Notes: a model not told the origin generated them from the sequence alone. Shown: positions 12,083-24,954, counted from the stretch's first letter. The stretch: DNA of 64,000 nucleotides from Anastatus disparis (GCA_017163975.1 JAFFSR010000221.1:1364001-1428000), one strand, 5' to 3'. Translations and numbers: made by a program.

Positions 12083-13957
12083 TTATTTTACCTGTTTGCA
12101 TTCAGCTACGGGATAACAAGGTGCTCTAATACATTGGACCTCTTGATTTACACAAACTTGGCGAGGGGGGCATTTATGTTTCAGGCAAGGGCACCATTTA
12201 ACTGAATAGAAAAAAAAGAAGCTTCATGAATTTTACAATATACCAATACAATTTACGATGTTACAGTAGTTTAGTTGTTAAAAAAAATTAAATCTAAGAG
12301 AAAATTTAATTGATTAAATAAGCGTTTATGTAATGAATGTTTTAAAACTGCGTCATTAAGGTCATTCTATGTAAGGTAGTTTCAATTTTTCAAATGACAA
12401 TACAATAACTTAACATTTTGGTTATTTTTGTAATAATTTTAACAGAAAACGACCTTTTTATAATCATCGAAAGACTAATGATAAAATTAATTATAAAATT
12501 CATCAAAAAATTACACAGTTACTGGATCCACATTAATAATTGTTTTGGAAATTCAATAATTTATTTTTTTTTATTTAACGTCGTTGTATTTTTACTATCA
12601 TTGCGATAATAATTAGCGACGGAGGTCATCAGTGTGTTCGTGAATAGAGCACATGTAACGTACAGTGGTGCTTGTATCATTCAGCCGCCGAGAACGGGAT
12701 TCGAACTCGGGACCTCGAGAATACGAATCCATCGCTCTACCGAGTGAGCCACTGACGACCTCTCTGAATAATCAATATCGTGAACGATTCTTATACAAAC
12801 AAACCGTATCATCTCAATTTAACGAGTGGAATATTATCAATTATAAAGCAAAAGTCAAATAAAAATCACTAAATATTTAAAGTACTTTGAATTTTACAAT
12901 ATAATACATTGTACTAAGAAATATAAAAAAATATACTCTATATTTAAATAACTTTTCAATTTCATTTATAATGATTCAATTAAAAGTACTGTTGCATAAT
13001 GGCATACTGTCAAATCAACAGAGCCATAATGTTATTCGTCATGCTAATATTCAACAACATAATGTGATTAATCTTAAACGTTTTCTTCTGAATATATATA
13101 TTTAGAAAGATTTTATAATTCTTTAGAATATTAAAATCATATCCCAATTTAATAAAAATTAATACAGTAATCCATTAATTTTGTTTCTAATATAAACTTA
13201 AAAAAAAAACATATTTTTATATAAAAAAATTAATTATTTGTAAATACTAAAATACTATTTTCTACGATTAACTTACCGTCAGCGCATTGATTTTTATAAC
13301 AACAGCCCGTTCTGCAGCTCCCGTTATTATTGCACTACAAATTGAAATAAATTCATATTCATATCGTATGTCTATAAATACCATTTAAAGTATATTGTGT
13401 AAAAGTTAAATATTCAGGATTTTTCTTTTATTTATCATTTCAATAATAGAAAAGTATTATATTCAGCTTTCTTTTTGTGTTAAATTTATATTTTAATACT
13501 TCATGCATAATTAAAAAGTGTTGCCTGAATTAGAAACGCATTTTGTTTATTATCATAGCATAACTTTTATACCGAAAATAGATGCCATTATGCGAAATTT
13601 GTATAGTTAGAATGAAAAGCTAAATCTCAACTTAACTGAACAAACTTTGCGAAAAAAGCGTCTTTAAAATCGACAAAGTTTAATGTATACAAGTAAATAC
13701 TTGAAGTAAGTACGTGAAATTTCAAGAATGAAATTTAGTACAAAATATCTGCCAAATTTAAAACTGATTTCAAACTATTTTTAACGTGAATGAAATTCAA
13801 TTTTAGAAGTAAAATACCGAAATTCATTTAAATAATGGTGTGCATAATTATTGTATTTTATCATAATAATAACTTTTTTACAGACTTGTTGAGCGGCATT
13901 TGAGGTCAATAGAATAGTCGCGAAAATCGCAAGTAGTAGAAACATTGATAGCTTCAT
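12083..13957 (-). CDS. Small secreted cysteine-rich protein, three coding exons
   Basis: Coding exons are 13957-13886, 13334-13277 and 12201-12083, giving 82 residues. Residues 1-21 or so form a typical signal peptide (basic start, hydrophobic LLLAIFATILL core, small residues near the cleavage site). The remainder carries twelve cysteines. Exon 2 has a knottin-like spacing (C-x5-C-x3-CC-x4-C), and exon 3 ends with the block VQCIRAPCYPVAEC, a pattern I associate with secreted arthropod cysteine-rich proteins. Introns 2 (donor GGTAAGTT, acceptor TATTCAG) and 1 (acceptor TTTGTAG) keep frame. The donor of exon 1 (CAA|GTCTGT) is weak. The alternative AAA|GTTATT adds one cysteine and gives an odd count, so I prefer the former. 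The protein could be a protease inhibitor, antimicrobial peptide or venom-type peptide. The sequence does not decide. Confidence 0.75.
12562..12762 (-). mobile_element. tRNA-derived SINE, copy 1 (inside intron 2)
   Basis: Nearly full-length copy in minus orientation with B box AGTTCGAATCC and A box TGGCTCACTCGGT. It ends in the family tail ACGTTAAATAAA and an A-run. It lies in intron 2 of the cysteine-rich gene in the same orientation as transcription. The equivalent intron of the decayed copy shows no SINE, suggesting insertion after the duplication. No clear target-site duplication is visible. Confidence 0.85.
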
Positions 13958-13963
13958 TTCGTC

Positions 13964-14270
13964 TCTGTAAACAAAAATTACTTGTGAGTTAAAAAAAAAT
14001 TTAATTCTAACGAATACATACATGATTTAATATTTTATAGTATACGAAGAGAGCAGATCTATAATAAAAAATTTGTTTTATAAAATTTATATCAAGTTAT
14101 TCAAATATATATTACACATATCACCAAACAAACTAATACTAATAAAAATTAGTAAACTTATATTACTGCACAAAAATAAAACTCAAAAAAACAAATAAAT
14201 TGTGAAAACCAACTTTTTAGAAAACAAATGTACTTACAGATTGCAGTTACTTTTGCTCAGTCGAACTTAC
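13964..14270 (-). promoter_or_regulatory. 5' non-coding exon and first intron of the cysteine-rich gene
   Basis: A donor GTAAGTA ends a short non-coding exon at 14238. An acceptor TTTACAG|AG lies seven bases upstream of the ATG, at 13964. The exon probably starts near 14270 at a TCACAGT initiator-like sequence. Its sequence is also conserved in the decayed copy at 10366-10390, which supports its being a real part of the gene. Confidence 0.55.
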
Positions 14271-14294
14271 TGTGAGAAGAAAAAAAGGCAACGT

Positions 14295-14303
14295 CTTTTT
14301 ATA
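14295..14303 (-). promoter_or_regulatory. TATA box of the cysteine-rich gene
   Basis: TATAAAAAG on the minus strand, about 33 bp upstream of the inferred transcription start at 14270, which is normal TATA spacing. Confidence 0.55.
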
Positions 14304-16593
14304 TTAATCGTTTAATATTACTAACAAATCGTCGTGAAGGGGAATACCATTTTTCCTCGTACGAGGAAAAAAAAAAGTTTCATCGCAAACATCACAAATA
14401 TAAATAGCTTTTTTTTTTATTTGACAGCAAGCAAATCGTTTTATTTTAAATAAACAAAGCCACGAGCTTGTGTATATTTGTTTAATGTTAATAAATATTA
14501 CGTGTTTTTGAATTACTTACTTTACAAGCAAGTATATTTTACAAAGTTTTTATTTTCATAAAAATAACGTCACCTTATCGCACACCGTTTTCATGTAAAT
14601 AAAGCGTATGCGGAAAGTGGAATGTAATATGTAATATACATTCCACTTTTATTATACTTTTAATCTTTTATTATGAAAAAATTCTTTAATCTTTATATAA
14701 TACATAAAAAAGTATTTTTATAATATTAACGATGAATTTATATGCTAAATAATGTAAGACTGTATTAACATAATTCATAACAATAAAATTAAATTTAAAT
14801 TTAGAAACACAATTAACACGTATACCAAATTTTATTTTTAATTCAATAGGTATAGATATTAAATTTTAATGAAAATAGTAAATGTTAGTATAGATAAGGT
14901 AGTAACTAATAATATACTATAAGTGTTTCGTACATGTGTAAGGAACTATCGCTGTTCCATTAACAAATATAGTTAATTTAATTGTTGACCGTCAACGCTT
15001 AAACCAATTACTATACATTATAGTCTTATCTAATATTATTTAATACACGATGATAACTTTCGTTTTTTCTTAGCACCGAAGAAGCTACCATTTCAGTTAA
15101 TTTCGTAAATTTAGCTATAACTATTTTCATATAGGGTAAATTATAAATAAATTCAAAGGTGTTAACCCTTAGAGGGTCTGCATACGCTATTTGACTTCAA
15201 TTTGATCCATTGGACTCAATTTTTTTTACAATGCAATCATATGAATGGATTGTATATAATTAATTATGAATACATGAATTTCGTCTAAAATTTCCGAATT
15301 TTCCATCTCATAGTTCACTTTTACTAACAAGACGATATAGTGCTAATATTCGCTACTGAAATGTTACTAGTTTCACTTTGACAAAGTCAATAGTATTGAA
15401 TGTACAGAAAAGTAGTGATTACTTTTTCAAAAATTGAGAAATTAAAAAAGTAAATACAATAACGTTTGATATCATTTTCATAATATCATCAAACGATTCA
15501 AATTTTTTTTTTTTCATTTCATAAACTGCAAACAGACAAGAAATGAAGAAAAATAAAGGTGTAAAAAATAAACGCTTATTTAAACCCATATCAAATATCC
15601 CTTTTTTGAAACAAAAAACAAAAATACTTCAAATTTATATTAATCAGTTATAAAAAATCTCATTACATTTTTTAAACATTCTACGAAAACAAGCACTTTT
15701 AATACTCACACGAATGAATGATTTATATTTACATTTTATTAATAGATTTTAAAGTATTATTCACTCAAGTTTATAAAAATTAATTGCTTGCTAAACAAAT
15801 TCCTACAGTTTAAGTTTGTATTGATATTAAATGAAAACAAATATTTCTTATTCATGATTATTAGCATTTATATTTCAAGTTTTAGAAAATAGCTTGTAAT
15901 TATTTATCATGTTTCAACTTACACTACATAAATAGGTACTCCACTTTTAGTACAGCAAGATAAATTAGAACAAGTATATGTAAATTAAATTTGAAATTAT
16001 CAAAATCAAATAACCAAATTGTAATTAAATATTAATTCATAAAATAATTATTATTTACATAAATTAATGTATTTATATAATTCAATATAAATAAATGAAA
16101 ATAGTTAAAAGTATATTCAGGTAATTGTCTGTTTGTATCGCCAATTTATGAATGATTCTTTATCATCAATCCTTACAAAAAAAAACAGAAAAAAGGCACC
16201 ATTTTCATTTGCTTGTAGCTCTGTACCTGTTGCTTGAAACAATATGTTTAAAAAAAAAAATTTTTTTTAGAAAAATCTAAATTTTTAGAACCTTTAACCA
16301 GAATTAATCATTCGATCCATACAAAGTTAGTAGCAGCGCTCAAAGATGGCGGTTTTTAGATTTCAAAATAATTCCCCGTTCCTCTTGACTTAGCGTATAT
16401 GCAAAAAGATATTTTTCCAAACATAAAGGAATATTTCGTTTACCATACATACAAAAATTTTCTAGTGTTATAAGATGTTTATCAATGAATAGAAATATCT
16501 TGAGTTTAGCGTATTGAGGAATATTATTTTAACTTTAGCCTGGTGATAACACATTTGAAATTTCAAGAATAATATTATTAATATTAATTGATT
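14304..16593. other. AT-rich non-coding stretch
   Basis: No gene is recognised. A short inverted sequence of the form ACCCT-TAG-AGGGT lies at about 15165-15177. The near-palindromic ATAATATCATCAAACG/CGTTTGATATCATTTTC block around 15461-15495 is a weak foldback. Confidence 0.5.
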
Positions 16594-17113
16594 CTGGTAG
16601 AAAATTGAACATTAATCTGCCCAGAATATCTTAAATTTTCTGCTCAGTGGGCAGATTCTGTTGACATATTCTGCCCAGAAACCCTACGTACTGGCGACGT
16701 TTTCTGGGCAGAATCTGCTAAAAACATGTTATAAGTCAAATAATATTGATTTGAGGTTATTTTTTCCTATTTCGCTACGCAGGAGAGAGAGAGAAAGAAA
16801 ATCATACACATTCATTTGTTTGTTCGAGATATAATAGCTATCATTTTTTTCTTTAACCATGAAAACTTAATATATTGCGCTTGATATTATATTTAAAGGT
16901 TTTTTTTGTTTATATAATTAATTCGGTGACTTTAAAAAAAAATTATTTTTAAAATAAGTATTTGTGATCTGTCTCAATAATTATCATTAATTGATTTAAA
17001 ACATTAAAGTTTGTTTACTTAAGGTTATAAATTGATTGATGACAATCGTTCAACATAATTTTCTGGGCAGAAGTTAGTCAAGTGAGCAGAAATTATGTTT
17101 AATTTTCTACCAG
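16594..17113. mobile_element. Non-autonomous DNA element, CTGGTAG family, 520 bp
   Basis: The ends are inverted repeats: CTGGTAGAAAATTGAACAT at the left and the complement of CTGGTAGAAAATTAAACAT at the right. Inside each end, the palindromic motif TTCTG(CC/GG)CAGAA or a close variant recurs about five times, including a strong hairpin at about 16669-16713. No open frame of transposase size exists, so it depends on a partner. No clear target-site duplication was found. Confidence 0.7.
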
Positions 17114-17330
17114 GGAAAGTGAAGGCATTTTCATTATTTCTGAAACAATTTTCCTATATTGCGAAATAATCAGAATATTAAAATAGCAGCACACCTCAGA
17201 AAGAAATTTAATCATCTCCTAGTATGCTTTTAACAACCTCGCTTTTGACTCGGGGTTTAATGTGCATATACTATGCGTTGATCAAGCTTTTGCCTCCTTA
17301 GGTGCGTAATATACCATCACTTACCAAGAG

Positions 17331-17769
17331 AGTGTCAGGGTTTCGGGTCACCGATTTTGCTCGAATTTCGGGAGATTATTCTAAATGCATAAACATGAAG
17401 AAAGATAAGATTTTAGACTCCATCGCTCAATATTTTCTTAGTTATAGATAATTAAAGAATGTTACTGGAAAAGTAACTAGAATTTCCAATGCTTATAGTT
17501 TTTCAGTATTAATATAAACATAAAACTTTTTAAAATGAAAGCTGAGCTCAAATCCTTTTGAAATAATAATTATAGTTTCAAATTTATGGAGTAATAAAAA
17601 TTGGACCAAACCATACACATTCGAAAATCTAGTTATCTTTCCAGTAACTTCCTTTAATTCTATGCAACTAAAAAAATATTAAGCGTTGGAGTCTAAAATT
17701 TTGGCTTTCATCATGTTTATGCATATAGAATAATCTCCCAAAATTTGATCAAATTCTGACACTTTTCGA
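17331..17769. mobile_element. Foldback element with arms of about 155 bp
   Basis: The left arm 17331-17491 and the right arm 17617-17769 are inverted copies. Shared blocks include AGTGTCAG, GGGAGATTATTCTA, ATGCATAAACATGA, TTTTAGACTCCA, CAATATTTT/TAATATTTT, and GTTACTGGAAA with TAACTAGA. The spacer of about 125 bp has no coding potential. It is a foldback or MITE-type element. The arms differ at many positions, so it is not recent. Confidence 0.75.
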
Positions 17770-19886
17770 GTTAGATCAGTTTTGCTAATAAAGGTGACAA
17801 TCCTTTTTTCCCAACCAAAAATCTACAGTCTCTGTGCTATAAAAAATAAAAATTTTAAAAAGGTTTGATTGAATAAGGATTCATAAAAGTCGAATAATGG
17901 CACTACAGATAAAAAAAATCCGTTAAAAAGCAAAAAATTTAGATTCGCCGATTGAACAACTGATAACACTATTTGCTTCATACATAGCAAACAAATACTT
18001 GATTTGCCAAATCCGCGCAGAAAGTGAAAACGATAATGAGAATGATCTCACGGTTCCGTTCCCGAGATATCTCCTGTTCGATATTCAGCAGACGCTTTAT
18101 TTTAATATTCAGATATTAGTAATACAATTACCGATAATGTATTTGATCAAATAATAGAAGGAAGCTTGGCATCAAGAACAGCATAAACATAATCCTCCAG
18201 TCAGATATGAGCACATTCTGCATTTGTATGCGAAATCGATTTTATGAAACGTTGCTGTAGTATTAGATGTATACTCCTTGCACTCAAAATCAATCAATTC
18301 GCACCATACATGTTACTCCAGTCAGAAGATCGAATAAAAATTTTTTTTACGCTCTAGGCGTAAAATTCAATATTTCATGTCTATTTTTGAAGCTTGAAAT
18401 AACTCTTATTAACTCAAAGAAAAAACCTATTAATAGTAACACTATGCATTTAAAGAGCAAAGCCATCTCCGATAATGATGTTTCGATCTGCGCAAGCGAA
18501 ACAAAGCGAGGATTGTGATCATTCGAAAGGGAATTGGACTTTACTTCTGTGTTTTATATGAAGCTATATTTTCAGTTCAAACGTGGCCATTTTCATGATT
18601 TAAAAAACTCAAAAATTTTAATAAATTTGTTTGTAATATATAATTTATTAGTAATTCATATTCATCATTTTTTTTTGGTGTTATATCAAAACATAATCTT
18701 ATATCGAAGAATCAGTGAATCATAAACGAAAGATTAGTAATAAAATTAATAAATAAAATGTAAAAACATCCAATAATATAATGGTGTGTCTAAAGTAGAA
18801 ACTATATAAATAATTCGTCAATTTAGTCTTTTTTTTAATGCACTACTTTCAATCAATTTTAATATTTATATTAATAAATAAATTGTTTTTAATAATAAAG
18901 TTAAGAGAAGTTTAAAATTTTTGTTTTTAAATTATTTGGTTATTTCAAAATTTGTTGACCTATAGCAAATAAATAAAGTGTGAAATTCGCTGTTCTCTTT
19001 ATTTCATGGTTGAATGATAAAATGATAATCTGAATTTAAAATTTTTCAAGAATATTATACACCTTCAAATAAGCTCACTAGATTATTTGTGTAAAAATAT
19101 ACTCTTGTGTTTGCACGTACTTATTTATCCGTTTTTACGATAACTGATGAGTTAAATACTTATAACATTATCTTTCTTGCACTTATTAATGCAAAAATGC
19201 CAAATTTGAGAAAATTAGTTGTTAATAATCAAAATTTGAGCTCTTCAAATAATAATTATGTAAAAAAATTAACTATTTTATAAAACTAATCATCACGCAA
19301 TCTGATAAATTTGCGTTGAATACTATCCAATCTATCGAGCCAACAACGCATATGCGACTAATATTCTTTTTATGAATCTTACGCTGTATATATTGGTCTC
19401 AGTTGAGATAGAATCAATGTGTTACTAGGAAACTTTTTAAACCTTGAAATTCGATGGTATAAAAATAATTCATGTTATTTATATTTTAAAAACTTTTCAC
19501 TTAATGTTAAATCTAAAAATAAAATTGCATAATTATTTTTAACATAAAATTTATAATTAAATTTATATTTCTATATATTTTATAATTAAATTGATTTTAA
19601 TCTAATACGAATTATTTTCGAAAATTAATTTTTCATTTTTTTTTTCATTATAATGCAAATTATTTTTAGTTTTCTCAAAGTTTTAACTTTTAACTTTAAT
19701 GAACGAATCCATTAAAATTCAATGAATTTGCAAGAATAATAAATATCATGCTCAGGTAAATTTCACGTTTTTCATTTTTTATTAAAAAATCCTTATTTTT
19801 TAATTTTTAATAATTCAAATAACCTTCCATTAATCATTTTGAAATCTTACGAGTTTTAAATTTTAAATATATGTTGAATGAGTACA
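17770..19886. other. Non-coding stretch
   Basis: A moderately complex segment at about 17990-18520 includes an 83-codon open frame (18267-18518) with no recognisable motif, possibly a worn mobile-element remnant. The rest is AT-rich. Confidence 0.4.
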
Positions 19887-20090
19887 GAGGTCGTCAGTGG
19901 CTCACTCGGTAGTGTAATGGATTCATAATCTCGAGGCTCCGAGTTCGATTCCAGCTCTCGGCCGATTTATACAAGCACCACTGTACGTTTCATGTGCTTT
20001 GTTCAGAAACACACTGTTGACCTCCGTCGCTATTTAGCATCGCAATGATAGCATGAATACAACGACGTTAAATAATAAAAAACAAAAAAT
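19887..20090 (+). mobile_element. tRNA-derived SINE, copy 2
   Basis: Full-length plus-strand copy starting GAGGTCGTCAGTGG and ending ACGTTAAATAATAAAA. The A box is intact. The B box has one change (AGTTCGATTCC). The interior CACTGTTGACCTC and the CGTCGCT/AACGACG arms keep most pairing. Confidence 0.85.
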
Positions 20091-21050
20091 TAATTAATTG
20101 AATTAAAAGTGTTTTTGAAATAAACTCTAAATTTTATTTAAATTAATTGTGGCCTGTTTGTCAGTGACAATTCACATACGATTTAAGACATTCTTTACTT
20201 TTTGCTTCTTAGGTGAAAAATTTACTACTTTCAAATTCATTACTTTTTAAAATATTTAAGATTGTGTTGTTTTAACCCTGTTTTCTCTAGAATTAAAAAG
20301 TTATTTAACATAAATATGTTAAATAAGAAAATTCAGTAATACCATAAATTTTCATGTTCACATCAGTTGTGACCTTTAACTTATTATTTTAAGCAATAGT
20401 TTAAGCAATATTTTAAGCAACATTTTAAGTTATACTAGAATATTTACTTCGGTTTCCGTACCTAAAATTAATTATATAATTTCTATGCATTCAAAATACC
20501 AAACATTAAAATTAGGTTTAGGTACAGAAATCAATATGCATACTCCAATGTTTTTAAATATGGTAAAAATAATTAAACAAATGGTTTTTATGATAAATAA
20601 AAAGGACTACAATAACCGAAACAATTTCATACGTTAGTTAACATCATTGTATCAAAAATTTTTGTTCAAATTAAGATGAATATGATGGTAATAAACAATT
20701 TTTCACAACACGCAGGAATAATAAACTCCATTTCTTTACGTTTTATTATTACCAATGCCTTCAATACGAGTTTTCAAAATAATCACAACAATGAACGCAT
20801 AAAAGAAAAGAACATTCCTATCGTAAAATCAAAAATTGAATATAATGAAAGCTCGATAATTCAAATGGATTACCATTGACACTGTACAATTAAGAATCAA
20901 GATTTACGCCCATACACAGATGAAAAATCATAAAATAAAAAGCTTGCGCGCACACACACAGCGATAATCACCCAACGTTTTATTATCCCAAGTAATCGTT
21001 ATATATAAAACTCCCCAAGCGCTTAAATATATATGTATATATATAAAATG
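20091..21050. other. AT-rich non-coding stretch
   Basis: Apart from the 12-bp minisatellite, no feature is recognised. A 67-codon frame at 20676-20879 has no recognisable protein motif. Confidence 0.5.
20386..20435 (+). repeat. Minisatellite, 12-bp unit, about four copies
   Basis: Four consecutive units of the form TTTTAAGCAATA, with single-base differences and a degenerate last unit (TTTTAAGTTATA). Confidence 0.8.
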
Positions 21051-23330
21051 CATCATTATATTGGAAAACACTTTCACAGATAAAAGCGACACGGAAAACC
21101 ACGCGGCAGCAATAAAAAGTTGCATAGTTCGCTTGCAACTGACTTCCTATTTTTTTTTTTATTTTTTTTCTACCATTCAACCTCTATATACCAAAAAGTT
21201 TCGGGCTCGACGCGTATCGGCGAGAGAAATAATAGTCTCCCCTCTAACCCTCTTGTTTGTAGGAAAAACGTGTATAATATATTTCACACTCCCGCGCTAC
21301 GGGAGAACAACGAGAAAAGCATCTCCGAGTCTCTTTTCCTCATCTTTTCTTCTTCTTTTTCTTCTTCTTCTTTTTTTTTTATTTATATTGCAGTCATCTT
21401 GTTACTCTCTCATCTTTCTCACTTTTCTTTCTTTCTTAACTTTTTCTAGCAATATAATGCTATATAGCATTGAAAAAGTATTTCTTTTTTGTTGAGAAAA
21501 AAAGGAGTAAAGAGGATTCTAAAAGAGAAACAATTTCAAAGAAGGCAAGAAGCGCTCTGTCGTATTACACGCTGGAAGTAATGAAATGCTGGGTGAACTG
21601 TCTTATTATATAATCTCGTGTGCATATATATATACCTATATCTACACAGAAAATTTTCTTTTCTTAGCTTTCGTTTTTCGTCTTCCAGTGATTGATATCG
21701 TCCTTCTTGGAAAAAGTTACTTTTATATAACTCTTTATATATCTTTTTTTTTCTCTCCTCGCTCTTATCCTTCTTGATGCATAGAATTTTATAGGAGAAT
21801 CGTTTTCGATTTATTGAAATTTTTATAAGTAAATACTGAACTGAGATTTTACTCTTCTCCCGAAGCATACCTCTCTAGCCATGGGGTTATACATTTCGCT
21901 TTAATTTAACTGAATGCATTTGATGTATAAAATATGTAAACGCAAGAAAGATTCTCGAGAAAAAAATCTTAACGCAAATATATACATCCCGAGATAAGAC
22001 CAATAATAAATCAATATTTGAGCGGAATACGTATATATCTCGAGCTTTAAGTTGAACGTTGTTTCTTTGTTTTTGATACGCTTCAGCTCTTATATTTCAT
22101 AGCTCTTTTTTTCTCTCTCTCTTTGAAGAAAATTTACTTTTTTTTTATGGAGAAAGCTTTTTTCATTGAAAAAATATATGCATGTATACGCGTAATTTTT
22201 GAAATGGTATTATTGAAATACGTTTTGAAGTATTAAGGACGGAAAATGGAATATTTTTTGAAAAATGCACGAGATCGTTTGTGTACGTTCATATCTTTTA
22301 AATGGCTTAACCAATTTTTATGTAACAAAACTCATTTTAAATGTATTTCGTGACAGACGACAACTCAATAAGAACCTCTAACTTGATTGATGAACTTTTC
22401 ATAACAGTTTTTCAATTTTTCAATGTTTAATATTTTTAGCTTTAATTTTTTCCTTTTTATATTAAAACATTAATCTTGATATAAAATTAAAATAGTTTTG
22501 TTAGCTATATGCACATGTATATTTTTTTTTGTTAAATTAATCTTTGAAATAATTAATAAAAGTTAAAATTTAATACAAGTGAATAAATATGCTCTATTTA
22601 CCACGAATACTAATTTTGACAAAAAGAGTCTAATTGTTTCAAAATTTAATATTCCTTAAAACACTTTTGTTAACAAGAAACAAAATTGCTCAATTGAATC
22701 TAGAAAATTTAAAAATTAAAAACAAATTTCATATAGAAAACGTAAAACTTGATCCATCCCTTTGCATCGGTACCTTTTATATAAAGCACATATATATACG
22801 CTCCGAGCAATTTGTCATAGTGTAATCGATTTCATTTCGGTGTGCTCTACGATACGCGATTTCTCTTTTCTCCTATCCGTCCTTTCTCTTTCTCTATTTT
22901 GCTCTCTTTTCTCTCTCTCTCGTAGGGTTCGTATACTGGCATAAATATCAAAGACTTTGAAACCAAATAAATTGAACGTTGTGACTCGTATATTATTCGT
23001 TATATCCGAGAGTTCACCTCTATACACGTATATATATACCTTACGATGATTTGCTCGTATATGCGTAAGCGTACATAGTTTCTTTCTATCTTTTTCTCTA
23101 TTTCTCTTCTTCTCTCTCTTTTTTTTTGTATATATCCTCTGTATACACGTACACACGACTCTTTTAGCCGCTACGCTCTTTTTTTTTACAAGGCTTTCTT
23201 TTATTTCGTCTAATGCACAACTCGATCCTACTAGCAATGAATCGAGGAAGGAGCGAAAAGAAGAAAAAAAAAGAGAGAAGAAGGAAGAGAGAGGAAGAAA
23301 AAAAAAGTTGACTTCTTGTAAGAACGTAAT
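21051..23330. other. Cluster of CT/GA-rich and higher-complexity islands
   Basis: Pyrimidine-rich blocks (21150-21430, 22080-22140, 22850-23210) alternate with purine-rich blocks (23250-23310) and with more complex sequence full of TACGTA and TATATA steps. Open frames of up to 144 codons follow the simple-sequence blocks, overlap on both strands and show no domain. They are not called as genes. Confidence 0.45.
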
Positions 23331-24954
23331 TTACGATGTCGCTCCAAGGATATCGATGGCTTTTCCTATTTACTTGCTCTTAGGCACTTACGTATACGTA
23401 CATATTCTACAAAGATAGATGAAAATAGATTTTTTAAATTTTTATTCATTTTATTTATTCTTTCGAAAGAATTTTTTTTCTTTTATTATATATTTTTTAT
23501 ACATACATCTTTTGGAATGTGATGATAAATTTGGATTAGACCGAAGTTACTTAAGCATATGGATTAATTTCAGCTGGAATATATTAACTTAAGCAAATAT
23601 TCACAACTGTTCGAATAATTGATTTCCGTTGAATTATTCAAACTTCTTGGGGGGGAAAAATTTTACTAATGTAATGCCTTTCAATATTATTTTTTTTTCT
23701 TTTTCCATTTATACAAATTTTACGGAATTTTTTTTTCCTTTTTTTTTTATTTTAGCGAAACGAAATTAAAAGTACTTAAAATAAGTTTTTAAAATTGCAG
23801 GTGGCACATTTGAATAAAAATTTTGATTAAAAAGTATTGGACAAGTAATATAATTTAACTTATGAATATGTTTAACTTTTTCTTCTATTAAAAAAGTTTA
23901 TTTCTTTAATTTCTATTTCTCTCAATTTTTTTCTCTCTATTTCACGTCATAATTCTCGTATAAATCTTTTGAAAAAAAAAGAGCAGAAAATTTTTATATT
24001 CATAGACATTCCCATTCAACTATATTTCATGCAACCCTAATTTCGTCTATATTCCTCTAAGCAAAACAAAAAAAAAAAGGAAAGAAGAAAAAAAAATAAA
24101 TATTTTCTGCATAATAAATCTGGTCTTGTTAAAGCTCATCAAATTTGCTATTCAAGCTCGCAAAATGATGATAATAATAAAAAAAGCTAAAAAGAATAAC
24201 TTTTGATCCAGCTCCTATTTTGCATCATCTGTCTTTCTCTCTTTAAATCAACTTCTTTTCTGGCTCGCTTGCAACTTTCACATTTATCTGTCTCGCGTTT
24301 CAACCTAACTAGCTATTACTTCAATGACTGTTTCAAGCTGATGGATAGAAACTTTACAAAAAAAATAAGAAGAAGAAGAAAAAAAATAGCAACTTATATA
24401 CTCATGAAACGAAACATCTGGCAAAGAAAAGCCATCTCTTTAAAAGATGCTTTTTCTTCATTTATTTTGTACGGCATGTATTTATGCTCGTAAAACGTAA
24501 CAATATTTTTTAACGCAGCGAGATTTTTCCATTTGGATTTAAATTTTTTCTATTTTAACGTTTCTGTACTTTGGATGGATGCAGAAAATTTTTTTATCGC
24601 GTTTCGAGAAAAGTCAATAATCTTCATTCCTAACGTTTTAGTATTTAAAAAGTTAAAATGTTTTTACTGGTGGAAATTATTTCTTATTTTTACAAGATTA
24701 AAGTAAATACAAATTCTATAGTTATATAATAACATATAAATGTTAATATAAAGTTATGAATAACATTTCAAGATTAAAAAGGAACTTTTATATAATTTTC
24801 AAGATTCTTTAAATAAAAAATTATATTTGTTTTGATGCATCAAAATTCGAAAATTCTGTAATTAATAGTAAAAAATTATCAAAATGATAAATTTTGATAA
24901 TTTTTTTATAATTCCATAACAAAAGATTACAAATATTTTAGGAAAAACTTCATT
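23331..24954. other. AT-rich non-coding stretch
   Basis: Poly(A), poly(T) and short (GAA)n runs only. The 96-codon open frame at 24203-24493 crosses a (GAA)n block and has no recognisable motif. Confidence 0.5.

Noticed and set aside
15163..15182. TTAACCCTTAGAGGGTCT as a piggyBac-type terminus
   Set aside because: No matching inverted end with TTAA was found downstream, and no transposase-like sequence is present.
18267..18518. 83-codon open frame as a gene
   Set aside because: No recognised motif, no splice support, and length within chance expectation for the window.
19887..19975. Possible tRNA genes at the SINE heads
   Set aside because: A and B boxes are present, but the anticodon and acceptor arms do not pair as in a tRNA, and the same body and tail follow in every copy.
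21061..21495. 144-codon open frame, with a 140-codon frame at 22815-23237
   Set aside because: Both run through (TTC)n, (CT)n or (GA)n blocks. The amino-acid bias mirrors the DNA and several frames are open at once.
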